Source: Halomonas sp. (GTDB taxonomy: Bacteria; Pseudomonadota; Gammaproteobacteria; Pseudomonadales; Halomonadaceae). From it: a DNA stretch of 64,000 nt. Positions 1 through 9,189 of the stretch are shown here, piece by piece. Both the position numbers and the translations under genes were made by a program. The notes under the pieces were generated by a model, which saw only the letters and a program-made list of their open reading frames with translations, did no database searches and had not been told where the DNA came from. Within the stretch, counting starts at the first letter, position 1. Each line of letters begins with the position of its first letter. The stretch lies in contig NZ_JAFWFN010000049.1 in assembly GCF_017515565.1 (NCBI RefSeq), forward strand, positions 124,001 to 188,000. Direction: 5' to 3'.

Positions 1-553
1 CGTTGTCGTGCTCTTCACCGTGTGACAGGTCAACAGACGTTACGCCAGCTGGCAGCGTCAGGTCAGACAGGTGCAGAGTTGTGCCGAGTTCAACTTTGCT
101 GATGTCAACTTCCAGGAAGTCTGGAAGGTTTTTCGGCAAGCAGCTGATAGCGACTTCGTTAGCCAGGACGTGCAGTTCGCCGCCTTGGTCTTTGATGCCT
201 ACACACTTCTCTTCATTCACTACGTGCAGCGGCACGTTCATGGTGATTTCGTGAGTGGCGTCAACACGCATGAAGTCAGCGTGGGTCAGAAGCGGTTTGA
301 AGGGGTGACGCTGCAGGTCACGTACAACCACCTGCTCTTCGGTACCATCGATAACCAGTTTGATTACTGAGGAGAAGAAGGACTCATCTTCAATGGCTTT
401 GTAGAAAGCAGTTTTTTCTACAGAGATTGATTGAGCACCTTTCTCGCCACCGTATACAACGGCCGGTACGAGTTGGTTCGCACGACGCAGGCGGCGGCTC
501 GCACCTTTCCCCAGGTCGTTACGAACGCTGGCTTTCAGGATAAAATCAGACAT
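1..553 (-). CDS. rplY: 50S ribosomal protein L25 (CTC/TL5-type), 3' end beyond window
   Basis: This gene runs off the left edge, so only the first 184 or so codons are visible. The start ATG lies at 553-551 and the translation opens [20 protein letters not shown], the typical start of the long L25/CTC family that binds 5S rRNA. The visible length already exceeds the short E. coli L25 (about 94 residues), so this is the two-domain form with the TL5-like C-terminal extension. The start is supported by GAGGCAATTCC just upstream on the minus strand. It lies downstream of prs in the same direction, which is the usual order in related gammaproteobacteria. Identification is by recall of the family sequence and is strong. 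Confidence 0.93.
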   Translation of the reverse strand, partial: MSDFILKASVRNDLGKGASRRLRRANQLVPAVVYGGEKGAQSISVEKTAFYKAIEDESFFSSVIKLVIDGTEEQVVVRDLQRHPFKPLLTHADFMRVDATHEITMNVPLHVVNEEKCVGIKDQGGELHVLANEVAISCLPKNLPDFLEVDISKVELGTTLHLSDLTLPAGVTSVDLSHGEEHDN

Positions 554-577
554 GGAATTGCCTCTTAGTTTAAGTAA

Positions 578-615
578 GGAAGCGCCGCCGACCGCGACCA
601 GGCGACGACGCTTCC
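578..615 (-). promoter_or_regulatory. Leader hairpin upstream of rplY
   Basis: Perfect 7-bp arms GGAAGCG (578-584) and CGCTTCC (609-615) flank a GC-rich interior in the leader between prs and rplY. On the minus strand the hairpin sits about 25 bases before the rplY start. No clear run of T follows it, so it is more likely a leader structure (attenuator or L25 autoregulatory site) than a terminator. The structure is seen; the role is inferred. Confidence 0.35.
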
Positions 616-649
616 AGGGCCCCCAAGTGGAGGCTATGTTGTCAGGCGA

Positions 650-1591
650 TTAATGGAACATCGCGCTGACAGATTCTTCGTTGCTCACCCGGCGGATCGC
701 TTCCGCAATCAGGCCAGCAACGCTCAACTGACGAATTTTTCCACTCCGACGTGCGTAGTCAGAAAGTGGAATAGTGTCGGTCACGACGACTTCGTCCAAT
801 ACAGAGTTCGTGATGTTGTCGACCGCAGGGCCAGACAAAATCGGGTGTGTCGCATAGGCCACAACGCGTGCGGCGCCATGCTCTTTTAGCGCTTCACCCG
901 CTTTGCAAAGCGTGCCAGCGGTATCGATCATGTCATCGACAACAACGCAGGTGCGGCCTTCGATTTCACCGATAATATGCATGACCTGGGCTTGGTTAGC
1001 CTGTGGACGACGCTTATCAATAATGGCCAAGTCAGCGTTTAGCTGTTTGGCAATGGCGCGGGCACGCACAACGCCGCCAACATCGGGGGAAACAACGACT
1101 AGATCGCTGTAGTTTTGGCGCTCGATGTCGTCAAGCAAAATGGGCGAGCCGTAGACGTTATCAACCGGCACATCGAAGAAACCTTGGATTTGGTCAGCGT
1201 GCAGGTCCATGGTCATAACGCGGTCAACGCCCCCCTTCACCATCATGTCAGCAACGACTTTTGCTGAGATGGGAACGCGGGCGGAGCGTACACGACGATC
1301 CTGGCGAGCATAGCCAAAGTAGGGAACTACCGCGGTAATACGAGCGGCTGAGGCGCGACGCAGGGCATCGACCATCAGAATCAGTTCCATCAGGTTGTCA
1401 TTCGTAGGTGCACAGGTGGATTGAAGGATGAATACATCCTTACCGCGCACGTTCTCATTGATCTCGACCGCGATTTCGCCGTCGCTAAATTGACCAACCG
1501 TGGCATTGCCCATACGGCTGTCCAAGCTCTCGGCAATCTTTTGAGCGAGTTCGGGATTGGCATTCCCGGTGAAAACCATCAATTTTGACAC
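650..1591 (-). CDS. prs: Ribose-phosphate pyrophosphokinase (PRPP synthetase)
   Basis: The 313-residue product makes phosphoribosyl pyrophosphate from ribose 5-phosphate and ATP for purine, pyrimidine, histidine, tryptophan and NAD synthesis. Recognisable blocks are the N-terminal [26 protein letters not shown], the [10 protein letters not shown] catalytic loop, [12 protein letters not shown] and the PRPP-binding loop [12 protein letters not shown]. The length matches class I bacterial enzymes. The start is GTG (1591-1589) preceded by AAGGTGG. A later in-frame ATG at 1579 would remove the first residues of the conserved N-terminus, so GTG is preferred. It lies between tRNA-Gln and rplY, all on the minus strand. 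Confidence 0.97.
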   Translation of the reverse strand: MSKLMVFTGNANPELAQKIAESLDSRMGNATVGQFSDGEIAVEINENVRGKDVFILQSTCAPTNDNLMELILMVDALRRASAARITAVVPYFGYARQDRRVRSARVPISAKVVADMMVKGGVDRVMTMDLHADQIQGFFDVPVDNVYGSPILLDDIERQNYSDLVVVSPDVGGVVRARAIAKQLNADLAIIDKRRPQANQAQVMHIIGEIEGRTCVVVDDMIDTAGTLCKAGEALKEHGAARVVAYATHPILSGPAVDNITNSVLDEVVVTDTIPLSDYARRSGKIRQLSVAGLIAEAIRRVSNEESVSAMFH

Positions 1592-1649
1592 GCGCAGCCA
1601 CCTTTGCAGTGTTGGGGATCAGGGGAGAAAACGCAGATCATAATCAGGT

Positions 1650-1724
1650 TGGCTGGGGTACCAGGATTCGAACCTGGGAATGCCGATACCAAAAACCGGT
1701 GCCTTACCACTTGGCGATACCCCA
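1650..1724 (-). tRNA. tRNA-Gln (anticodon TTG)
   Basis: The minus strand folds into a complete 75-nt tRNA. The acceptor stem is TGGGGTA/TACCCCA followed by an encoded GCCA 3' end. The T arm has GGTTCGAATCC, and the anticodon stem CCGGT/ATCGG encloses a 7-nt loop TTTTGGT with TTG at positions 34-36. The sequence closely resembles E. coli tRNA-Gln(TTG). It sits 31 bases below ispE and 58 bases above prs on the same strand, so it may be processed from a shared transcript. Confidence 0.95.
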
Positions 1725-1755
1725 GCAATAAACCTAATGCGATGACCGGGCGCTT

Positions 1756-2616
1756 TCAGCAGCCCAGAGCATCTTGTAGGGGAGAGGTGTTGAGCCCGCG
1801 TGCTACCCATGCGTGCCAGTGTTGCCCGGTCAGTTCAGCGACGACAGCTTGTGCGGCTTGCTGTGAATCAAAGGCCGCAAACAAACAGGCGCCGGTACCG
1901 GTCAGCTGGCTAGGTGCATACTGCGTGAGCCAATCAAGCGCTTCCGCAATGGGCGGGTAGCGTTTTTTGACGATGGCTTCACAGTCGTTACGCCACTCCG
2001 GCGCTCCCCCCTGCAATGCGCGCGCCATAGTAATGGGGTGGCTGTCGCGTGTCAATTCTGGGTCTTGGAAGACCGCACCGGTAGCGACGCTGACATGGGG
2101 ATGGATCACCACAAACCAGGGAGTGTCCAGGGTGACTGTGGTTAGTTTTTCACCCACACCTTCTGCCCAGGCGCTGTGGCCATGAATAAATACAGGTACA
2201 TCGGCACCTAGGGTAAGCCCGAGCGTGGCTAGCTCAGCTTTGTTGAGGCCAAGCTGCCATAAATGGTTAAGCCCCAGCAGTACCGTTGCCGCATTTGAGC
2301 TGCCGCCGCCTAAGCCGCCGCCCATGGGCAGGCGCTTATCAATGGTTATAGTGGCACCATAATGGGTGCCGCTTGCCTGTTGAAGTAGCCGTGCCGCGCG
2401 GACAATTAAATTGTCATCATGGGCGACGCCTATCACATGGCTAGCCAGTTCAATTTTACTATCTTGACGCAGGGTGAAGTGAAGCTGGTCGGACAGATCA
2501 ATAAACTGAAAAATGGTTTGCAGTTCGTGGTAACCGTCTTGTCGACGGCCCACAATGTGCAGCATCCGGTTAAGCTTCCCTGGAGCGGGAAGCGTTAAAG
2601 AGGTGGTGACAGGCAT
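1756..2616 (-). CDS. ispE: 4-diphosphocytidyl-2-C-methyl-D-erythritol kinase
   Basis: This 286-residue GHMP kinase phosphorylates CDP-methylerythritol in the MEP isoprenoid pathway. The N-terminus PAPGKLNRMLHIVGRRQDGYH is typical. The glycine-rich ATP loop PMGGGLGGGSSNAA lies at about residues 97-110 and the catalytic Asp region LGADVPVF at about 142. Length is close to E. coli IspE (283). Its ATG at 2616 is 24 bases after the lolB stop, so the two are probably cotranscribed; ispE-lolB adjacency is widespread in gammaproteobacteria. Confidence 0.96.
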   Translation of the reverse strand: MPVTTSLTLPAPGKLNRMLHIVGRRQDGYHELQTIFQFIDLSDQLHFTLRQDSKIELASHVIGVAHDDNLIVRAARLLQQASGTHYGATITIDKRLPMGGGLGGGSSNAATVLLGLNHLWQLGLNKAELATLGLTLGADVPVFIHGHSAWAEGVGEKLTTVTLDTPWFVVIHPHVSVATGAVFQDPELTRDSHPITMARALQGGAPEWRNDCEAIVKKRYPPIAEALDWLTQYAPSQLTGTGACLFAAFDSQQAAQAVVAELTGQHWHAWVARGLNTSPLQDALGC

Positions 2617-2640
2617 TCAATGTCTCAGTCAGTGCATCAA

Positions 2641-3303
2641 TTAACTATTTGTAGGGCGCCACTGGTTGACCACCAAGGTAATGCGCACATCCCCATAGTT
2701 CATTACCAACCGGCGGGGTAGCCACATGCCTTCTACTTGCTCCCAGTCGCGGTAATCAATTTCCCAGCCATCTTGCTGGAGAAAGTTAGGGTAGCCAAGC
2801 TCATCGGTTTCCATTTGGTAGCTGGCGTGGTCGCCGGGTAGGCCGCGAACCCAATCAGGCATGGCGCTTACCGGCAGCGACCAGCCTAACTGCTCTTCCA
2901 TTAAGGCTTCGGGTGTCTCTGCCTCAAAGCGGCCGTCGCTGGTGGTAAGCGAAAAACGTCCTTCACGACCTTCCAGTACGCTTCGACCACCGCCAAATGG
3001 CCCGCTAATCAGCATGCGGAAATAGTGGGGGTGCTGGTTCCAGTCTAAATTAGCGCTGGTACTTTCTTCGGGGGTTCTTAGGCCCGCTTTGCCTACCATT
3101 GTCCAAGTGTTGAAGGCTTCAACGTCGGCTTGCTGACGTTCCCACTGACCTGCTTGGCGGCCGCTTTCGTCAACCGGCGCCTGGCTGGCACAACCAGCAA
3201 GTGCCAGCAGAGCAATGCTCGTTACCCACAGGCGGGCGGTGCGTTTTGCCTTAAAAAAACAGGGTGTAGGTACGCGAGAAGCGGCGGGGTGCGTGGTCAA
3301 CAT
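2641..3303 (-). CDS. lolB: Outer-membrane lipoprotein insertion protein LolB
   Basis: LolB is the outer-membrane lipoprotein that receives lipoproteins from LolA and inserts them into the outer membrane. The 220-residue product has a basic N-terminus, a hydrophobic segment and the lipobox LALAGC (Cys near residue 38), so the signal region is longer than usual. The body fits family features, including NTWTMVGKAGLRTPEESTSA, LISGPFGGG and WLPRRLVMNYGDVRITLVVNQW. The ATG at 3303 is chosen over an upstream TTG at 3309 because GGAG lies 7 bases before it. It precedes ispE with a 24-base gap. Confidence 0.9.
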   Translation of the reverse strand: MLTTHPAASRVPTPCFFKAKRTARLWVTSIALLALAGCASQAPVDESGRQAGQWERQQADVEAFNTWTMVGKAGLRTPEESTSANLDWNQHPHYFRMLISGPFGGGRSVLEGREGRFSLTTSDGRFEAETPEALMEEQLGWSLPVSAMPDWVRGLPGDHASYQMETDELGYPNFLQQDGWEIDYRDWEQVEGMWLPRRLVMNYGDVRITLVVNQWRPTNS

Positions 3304-3394
3304 AAACAAACTCCATGTCAGTACTGCGTAATATAGGTGTAGTTAATAGGTGTGGTTAATAGGTGCGGTGAGTCACTACCATTAAAGACAAGCG

Positions 3395-5170
3395 TTAGGG
3401 CGTATCTGTTGGTGTTAGTTCAGGATGACGCTCAAGTAGCTCATCGATTTGTGGATGCTGAGTAGTGCGCTGGCGTATTTGCCGAATGATGCGGCGCGCC
3501 TCATCGCTGCGCCCGAGCGCATGCAGAACTTCGGCGAGGTGCGCAGCGATCTCTTGATCGGGCATTTGAGCGTAGGCGCTTTCTAGCCAGGCAAGCGCGT
3601 CTTCAGGTTGGCCAAGCCGAAAGTAGACCCAGCCCATGCTATCGAGTATTGCAGGGTTTTCCGGGTCAACTTCGTAGGCGCGCTCTATGAGTTCGCGAGC
3701 TTCTTCTAGGCGTCCAGGCACGTTGAGATCCGCGAGGGTGTAGCCCAGCGCATTAAGCGCCATTGCGTCATTGGGCTCGGTGCGCAAAATCTGGAGCAAA
3801 TCCTGTTCCATAGCGGCAACGTCGCCCAGCTCCCAAAAGCGCATCGCCCGTAAATAGAGCAGCGTGGTGTCGTCGGGGGTGCGGGTGAGTTCCCGGTTTA
3901 GCAGTGTGGTGGCATCTTCTTGAAAACCTAGCTCGTCTAATAGCTGTACTTCAAGCAGTACTAGGTCGCCAAAATAGTCATCGTGACGCATCCGTTCAAT
4001 GCGCAGCAGGGCGCGGGCGTCTAGCAAGCGGTCGTCTTCAATCAACATGCGCGCCGCGGTCGCACGGGCGGGCAGGAACTCATCGCCATCGTGCACCTGG
4101 CGGTAGTAGAGCAGGGCATCATCAACTTCACCCTGGGATTGGGCAATGGCGCCGAGCAAGTAGTAGGCAATGTTAGGAACGGTGTCTTGGCCAATTAGTG
4201 GTTGGAGTAGCCGGTAAGCAGGCTCGCTGTGGCCCTCTTCCAGATACAGCTGGGCCAACGCAATGCGCAGATCCTGATTGCCGCCGTGGTTTTCCAGCAG
4301 CGTATTAGTTTGCTCTTCGGCAGCGGCAATGTTGTTTAGGCGAATTTCCGCCTGAGCCAGCATTAGCACAAAGCGGACATCATCAGGTGATAGTTCAAGC
4401 CCCGCTTGGGCTGCCCGCTGCGCTGTTTGGTGATTGCCGGTTTCCAAGGCAAGGCGCGCCTTGGCAAGCCATAGCTGGGCAGAGGCGGGTTCTCGCTGGG
4501 CAACTTGGTCAAGGCGCTGCTGTGCTTGGTGCGTATCGCCAAGGGCAGCTTCCATAAGGGCGGTGCCGAGCAATACATCGCTATGAAACTCAAGCTGGTC
4601 AGCGTTGGGTTGAGCAAGATGCGCCCGCAGTGGCTGAATAAGCAGATTTAGAGGAGCTTCTTCGGCTACCGCTAACTCAGCGAAGGCGGCTATTTCGCCA
4701 TTGCCACCTGCCTGGGTAATAGCCAGGCGTTGCTCTAGGCTGTCGTACCAATCGCCGCGTTGCAAAGAGAGCGCCGCAAGCAGACGATTAGGGGCCTCTG
4801 CGTTGGGGGCCAGCTCACGCCAGCGCAGTGCAGATGCCTCAATTAACGCGATATCGTTGCCAAACCGGGCAGCAAAGGTGGCGCGTTCAGCAAGTGCCGG
4901 TGCGCTATAGCGTTGGGCAGCTTCTAAATAGCCTTGGCTAGCGGAGCGGTAGTCACCCCGCTGGCCAGCAAACTCGGCTGTCAGCAAAGTGCGAAGCCCT
5001 GCCGCATCAAGGCCGCGGGTAATCGGCGGCGCCGACTGCATGGGGTCGCTCGTATGGGTAGGCAAACCGCCCTCTGTGAAAGAGGCTGAAGATTGGCAGC
5101 CGCTCATTAAGAATAGCGTGGTGGCCAATGGCAGTAGGGATAAACCCGATAGTGGTGCGCGAAGGGGCAT
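3395..5170 (-). CDS. Tetratricopeptide-repeat lipoprotein
   Basis: The 591-residue protein has a lipoprotein signal ending in LFLMSGC, then a long series of helical TPR-like units rich in Ala, Leu, Glu and Arg. Clear TPR consensus occurs near the C-terminus, for example ALNALGYTLADLN, AILDSMGWVYFRLGQ and EIAAHLAEVLHALGR. The pattern is consistent with an outer-membrane-anchored periplasmic scaffold, as in the TPR lipoproteins found beside lolB in Pseudomonas and relatives. The ATG at 5170 is preferred to a TTG at 5185 because GAGAG lies just upstream. It is divergent from hemA across a 223-base gap. Substrate and partners are not shown by the sequence. Confidence 0.85.
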   Translation of the reverse strand: MPLRAPLSGLSLLPLATTLFLMSGCQSSASFTEGGLPTHTSDPMQSAPPITRGLDAAGLRTLLTAEFAGQRGDYRSASQGYLEAAQRYSAPALAERATFAARFGNDIALIEASALRWRELAPNAEAPNRLLAALSLQRGDWYDSLEQRLAITQAGGNGEIAAFAELAVAEEAPLNLLIQPLRAHLAQPNADQLEFHSDVLLGTALMEAALGDTHQAQQRLDQVAQREPASAQLWLAKARLALETGNHQTAQRAAQAGLELSPDDVRFVLMLAQAEIRLNNIAAAEEQTNTLLENHGGNQDLRIALAQLYLEEGHSEPAYRLLQPLIGQDTVPNIAYYLLGAIAQSQGEVDDALLYYRQVHDGDEFLPARATAARMLIEDDRLLDARALLRIERMRHDDYFGDLVLLEVQLLDELGFQEDATTLLNRELTRTPDDTTLLYLRAMRFWELGDVAAMEQDLLQILRTEPNDAMALNALGYTLADLNVPGRLEEARELIERAYEVDPENPAILDSMGWVYFRLGQPEDALAWLESAYAQMPDQEIAAHLAEVLHALGRSDEARRIIRQIRQRTTQHPQIDELLERHPELTPTDTP

Positions 5171-5393
5171 GCGTCTCTCGATCAAGTGGCCGAGTGCTCA
5201 GCATAGCGGCTTGGCTGCCTGCGGCAAAGTGGTGTGGGCCAGATCATGCTCTGCTGTGGTAGGATATCCCACCTTGAAAAAGAGCAGCGTCAGCGCAATT
5301 TCTTAACGGCGGCGCCCGATAGACTTGCTTTAGCAAGCCAGACACATAGACGAGTGACGTGACGACCGATCCACTAGCGAAGACGCATATCGC

Positions 5394-6704
5394 ATGACGC
5401 TTCTTGCCCTGGGAATAAATCATCGTACTGCCAGTGTGGCCGTGCGTGAGCAGGTGGCCTTTACGCCGACGCAGCTGGAAAGTGCGTTGGCTGAACTGCG
5501 TAGCCTGCCACAAATCAACGAAGCAGCCGTGCTCTCGACCTGTAACCGTACCGAGCTTTACTGCGTGACAGATGCTGCCGGTGAGCAGGTTGTGCTGGAT
5601 TGGCTTGGACGCTTTCATAACTTGCGCGTCGAAGACCTTTCCCGTTGTGCCTACCATTATCTAGACAACGATGCTGCACGCCATTTGATGCGCGTAGCCG
5701 TTGGCCTGGACTCTATGGTGCTGGGCGAGCCGCAAATTCTTGGGCAACTAAAAGATGCCTACCAACAAGCGCGCCAGGCGAAAGGCTTAGGCGGCGAGTT
5801 GGAGCGTCTGTTTCAGCATACCTTTGCGGTGGCTAAACAGGTGCGTACAGAAACCGGTATTGGTAAAAACCCGGTCTCAGTCGCCTATGCCGCAGTGAGT
5901 ATGGCCAGCCGCATTTTTGATGACTTTAGCCGAGCCCGTGCGCTGCTGATTGGTGCGGGAGAGACTATCGAACTGGTGGCGCGCCATCTACATGAAGCCG
6001 GTGTGCGTCAACTCACGGTAGCGAACCGCACCCGTGAGCGGGCCGAGCAGGTCTCATCGCCGTTAGGCGGTAATGCGATCACGCTGTCTGAAATTCCTGA
6101 TGCGCTAGAGTATGCCGATATTGTCATCTCCTCGACGGCCTCTCCGCTGCCGATCCTAGGTAAAGGGATGGTGGAGAGGGCGCTGAAAAAACGCCGCCAC
6201 CGCCCTGTGTTCATGGTGGATATTGCTGTTCCCAGGGACATTGAGCCGCAGGTAGGCGAGCTTGCCGATGTTTTCCTCTACACCGTTGATGACCTGGAAG
6301 AGGTTATTCAAGAGAATCGGCGTCATCGCCAAGTAGCCGCTGACCAGGCTGAATCGCTGATTGAGCATGGTGTGGGTAATTGGCTTCACGAGCGCCGTAT
6401 TCGCAAAGGCGGTGAGTTGATTCGCGACTACCGTCGTCACGGTGAAGCGATACGCGACCACTCTCGGGAGCAAGCGCTTGAGCGTTTAGCGCGTGGGGAA
6501 GACCCCGCTAAAGTGATTGAGCGTATGGCGCATCAATTAGCCAACCGCTTGATGCACCATCCGACGCTTGCGCTGCGAGAAGCGGCCTCCCAGGAAAACC
6601 ACGAATTGCTGAACGCCATGCCGCAGTTACTACTACCCGCTAAACCTGCGTTTGAGCAGCCCGCACGCCCGGTAAAACGCCAGAAGGATGATACACCCGC
6701 ATGA
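5394..6704 (+). CDS. hemA: Glutamyl-tRNA reductase
   Basis: HemA reduces glutamyl-tRNA(Glu) to glutamate-1-semialdehyde, the first committed step of C5 tetrapyrrole synthesis. The catalytic Cys50 is visible in [14 protein letters not shown], followed by the [16 protein letters not shown] block. The NADPH-binding domain begins around [11 protein letters not shown], and a C-terminal dimerisation helix ends the protein. Length (436) is usual. The C-terminus ends with a basic tail, and its stop overlaps the prfA start by ATGA, indicating translational coupling. The hemA-prfA-prmC order is a conserved gammaproteobacterial operon. Confidence 0.97.
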   Translation: MTLLALGINHRTASVAVREQVAFTPTQLESALAELRSLPQINEAAVLSTCNRTELYCVTDAAGEQVVLDWLGRFHNLRVEDLSRCAYHYLDNDAARHLMRVAVGLDSMVLGEPQILGQLKDAYQQARQAKGLGGELERLFQHTFAVAKQVRTETGIGKNPVSVAYAAVSMASRIFDDFSRARALLIGAGETIELVARHLHEAGVRQLTVANRTRERAEQVSSPLGGNAITLSEIPDALEYADIVISSTASPLPILGKGMVERALKKRRHRPVFMVDIAVPRDIEPQVGELADVFLYTVDDLEEVIQENRRHRQVAADQAESLIEHGVGNWLHERRIRKGGELIRDYRRHGEAIRDHSREQALERLARGEDPAKVIERMAHQLANRLMHHPTLALREAASQENHELLNAMPQLLLPAKPAFEQPARPVKRQKDDTPA

Positions 6705-7789
6705 AAGAGACTTTGCGCCAACGCTTAGATAGCTTTACCGAACGCTTTGAAGAGCTGGCAATGCTGTTGTCTGATCCTGAGGTGATTAACAACCAACAGC
6801 GTTTCCGTGACTACTCCCGTGAATACGCTGAGCTGGAGGAACTGGTTGCCACCTGGCAGCGTTATCGTGAGGTTGAGGTTAGTATTGAAGAGGCTGAACA
6901 GCTCAGCCGCGACAGCGACCCAGAAATGCGTGAACTGGCAGAGATGGAAATCAGCGACGGGCGTGAGCAGCTTGAACAGCTGGATATCGAGCTTAAGCGT
7001 TTGCTAGTGCCCAAAGACCCCGATGACGGCCGTGGAGTATTTTTAGAAGTGCGCGCGGGCACCGGTGGCGATGAAGCCGCGATCTTTGCCGGCGACCTGT
7101 TTCGTATGTACTCCCGCTATGCCGAGAAGCGTGGCTGGCGCGTTGAAGTGATTAGTGCCAGCCACGGCGAGCAGGGCGGCTATAAAGAGGTCATTTCCCG
7201 AGTTAAAGGTGATGGTGTTTATGCCCGCTTGAAGTTTGAGTCAGGTGCCCACCGGGTGCAGCGAGTACCGGCCACTGAGTCCCAAGGGCGGATTCATACC
7301 TCGGCCTGCACGGTGGCGGTGATGCCGGAAGTGGATGACGTGGGCGATATTGACATTAATCCTTCCGATTTGCGCGTGGATACCTACCGTTCAAGCGGTG
7401 CGGGTGGTCAGCACGTTAACACCACCGACTCTGCTATTCGTATTACCCACTTGCCCTCCGGCGTAGTGGTGGAGTGCCAGGAAGAGCGTAGCCAGCATAA
7501 AAACCGAGCCAAAGCGATGTCGTTACTGGCTGCTAAGCTCAAGCGCAATGCGGTGGATTCCCAGCGACAAGAGCAGGCCGACGCCCGCCGCTCGCTGGTG
7601 GGCTCTGGGGATCGTAGCGAACGTATTCGTACCTACAACTTCCCCCAAGGTCGCATTACCGACCACCGCATTAATCTAACGCTCTATAAGCTAACGGAAG
7701 TTGTTAGCGGTGAGCAGTTAGATGAAGTAATCGAGCCGCTGATCCACGAGTATCAAGCAGAGCAGCTTTCCGCCCTTCAGGAAGCCTAA
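6701..7789 (+). CDS. prfA: Peptide chain release factor 1
   Basis: RF1 terminates translation at UAA and UAG. The 362-residue protein shows the RF1 codon-recognition tripeptide PAT in [17 protein letters not shown] and the peptidyl-hydrolysis GGQ motif at about residues 235-237 in [15 protein letters not shown]. The conserved C-terminal [19 protein letters not shown] is also present. Its start overlaps the hemA stop by four bases and its stop overlaps the prmC start by one base. That arrangement fits coupled expression with prmC, the enzyme that methylates the GGQ glutamine. Confidence 0.98.
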   Translation: MKETLRQRLDSFTERFEELAMLLSDPEVINNQQRFRDYSREYAELEELVATWQRYREVEVSIEEAEQLSRDSDPEMRELAEMEISDGREQLEQLDIELKRLLVPKDPDDGRGVFLEVRAGTGGDEAAIFAGDLFRMYSRYAEKRGWRVEVISASHGEQGGYKEVISRVKGDGVYARLKFESGAHRVQRVPATESQGRIHTSACTVAVMPEVDDVGDIDINPSDLRVDTYRSSGAGGQHVNTTDSAIRITHLPSGVVVECQEERSQHKNRAKAMSLLAAKLKRNAVDSQRQEQADARRSLVGSGDRSERIRTYNFPQGRITDHRINLTLYKLTEVVSGEQLDEVIEPLIHEYQAEQLSALQEA

Positions 7790-8652
7790 TGGGTGCGTCG
7801 TCTGTCATGACCTACGATGCCCTACTGCGAAACGCAGTGCTGCGACTACAAGCCGCGAGTTCGCCCTCCGCGCGAATAGATGCTGAAGTGCTGCTTAGCC
7901 ATGCAACGGGGTATAACCGCACCTGGCTTTATACCTGGGGCGACCGTGAATGTGCTACCTGGGAACATGCGCGGTTTGATGCTCTGGTTGCCGCTCGCGC
8001 CCAGGGGCAACCGGTGGCCTATTTAACCGGTGAACGTGAGTTTTGGGGCCTGCAATTTGCCACGTCGGCTGATACGCTTATCCCCCGGCCTGATACGGAA
8101 ACACTGGTAGAAGCGGTGCTGGTTCGCGCGCAGGCAGAAGCCGGCCGGCTGCTTGACTTGGGCACCGGAACAGGCGCTATTGCGCTGGCCTTTGCCAGTG
8201 AAAAACCTGGTTGGCACGTGATGGGCGCGGATATTCGCCCGGAAGCGGTTCGCCTTGCGGCTCGCAACGCCCAGGTGCTGGCTATTGCCAATGCACAGTT
8301 TGTACAAAGCGACTGGTTCAGCGCTTTTTCAGCGCCTGAATACGCTAATAAATTCAATATCATTGTTAGTAACCCGCCCTATATTGCTGCTGACGATCCC
8401 CACTTGTGCCAAGGTGATGTGCGCTTTGAGCCGCGTTCTGCATTGGTAGCCGAAGCCAATGGTATGGCTGATTTAATTCATTTAGCCAATACCGCCAGCG
8501 TGTATCTCTCCTCCGGAGGGTGGCTAGCACTAGAGCACGGCTATTCCCAGGCTGGCCAGGTGCGCGAAGCGCTTGTACTGGCTGGCTATCAGAACGTTGA
8601 AAGTGTGCGAGACGTAGGCGGTCATGAACGGGTTACCCTAGGGCACCTTTAA
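7789..8652 (+). CDS. prmC: Release factor glutamine methyltransferase
   Basis: PrmC methylates the glutamine of the GGQ motif of RF1 and RF2 using S-adenosylmethionine. The 287-residue protein has the helical N-terminal domain typical of PrmC, the SAM-binding LLDLGTGTGAIALAFA and the catalytic NPPY in IIVSNPPYIAADD. The ATG at 7789 overlaps the prfA TAA; an internal ATG at 7807 is also possible and would remove six residues. It is the third gene of the hemA operon. Confidence 0.95.
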   Translation: MGASSVMTYDALLRNAVLRLQAASSPSARIDAEVLLSHATGYNRTWLYTWGDRECATWEHARFDALVAARAQGQPVAYLTGEREFWGLQFATSADTLIPRPDTETLVEAVLVRAQAEAGRLLDLGTGTGAIALAFASEKPGWHVMGADIRPEAVRLAARNAQVLAIANAQFVQSDWFSAFSAPEYANKFNIIVSNPPYIAADDPHLCQGDVRFEPRSALVAEANGMADLIHLANTASVYLSSGGWLALEHGYSQAGQVREALVLAGYQNVESVRDVGGHERVTLGHL

Positions 8653-8672
8653 AACTGCCTGATTCATCAGTA

Positions 8673-9185
8673 ATGGATCCTGCCATGAAACCTAAAAATA
8701 GAACGCTGGACCGTATCGATCTTAAAATTTTGCGATGTCTGCAGGAAAATGCGCGTATTTCCTACGTGGATCTTGCTTCAGAGGTTGGTTTATCCACAAC
8801 CCCTTGCTTAGAGCGCGTCAAGCGCCTTGAGCGAGCCGGTATTATTCGCGGCTACCAAGCGATTCTCGACCCACGAGCCTTAAAAGCTAATCTGCTGGTG
8901 TTTGTAGAAATCAGCCTGGAAACCCAGTCGCCTGCAGTATTTGATGAGTTCCGCCGCGCGGTGGAAACGCTCCCGCAGATACAAGAGTGCCACTTAGTCT
9001 CTGGTCAATTTGATTACATTTTGAAGTGCCGGATTCCTGAGATGGCGGCCTACCGCCAGTTGCTGGGCGATGTGGTACTGACCCTGCCTGGGGTAAAAGA
9101 GTCGAAAAGCTACGTGGTCATGGAAGAGGTGAAAGAGAGCTTCAGCCTGCACATACCCGACTTTGAGGAATTTGAGGATAAGTAA
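8673..9185 (+). CDS. lrp: Leucine-responsive regulatory protein (Lrp/AsnC family)
   Basis: The 170-residue protein has an N-terminal winged helix-turn-helix (LDRIDLKILRCLQENARISYVDLASEVGLSTTPCLERVKRLE is its region, about residues 12-55) and a C-terminal RAM ligand-binding domain. Stretches such as IQECHLVSG, FDYILK and GV-SYVVMEEVK are very close to E. coli Lrp, closer than to AsnC or other paralogues, so Lrp is the favoured call. It follows prmC by 20 bases and precedes moeB by 4, so it may be cotranscribed, an unusual place for a global regulator. Another Lrp-like paralogue elsewhere in the genome cannot be excluded. Confidence 0.78.
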   Translation: MDPAMKPKNRTLDRIDLKILRCLQENARISYVDLASEVGLSTTPCLERVKRLERAGIIRGYQAILDPRALKANLLVFVEISLETQSPAVFDEFRRAVETLPQIQECHLVSGQFDYILKCRIPEMAAYRQLLGDVVLTLPGVKESKSYVVMEEVKESFSLHIPDFEEFEDK

Positions 9186-9189
9186 GCCA

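Noticed and set aside
1619-1810. A small minus-strand protein overlapping tRNA-Gln.
   Set aside because: The frame runs through a complete tRNA gene and the end of ispE and has no ribosome-binding site.
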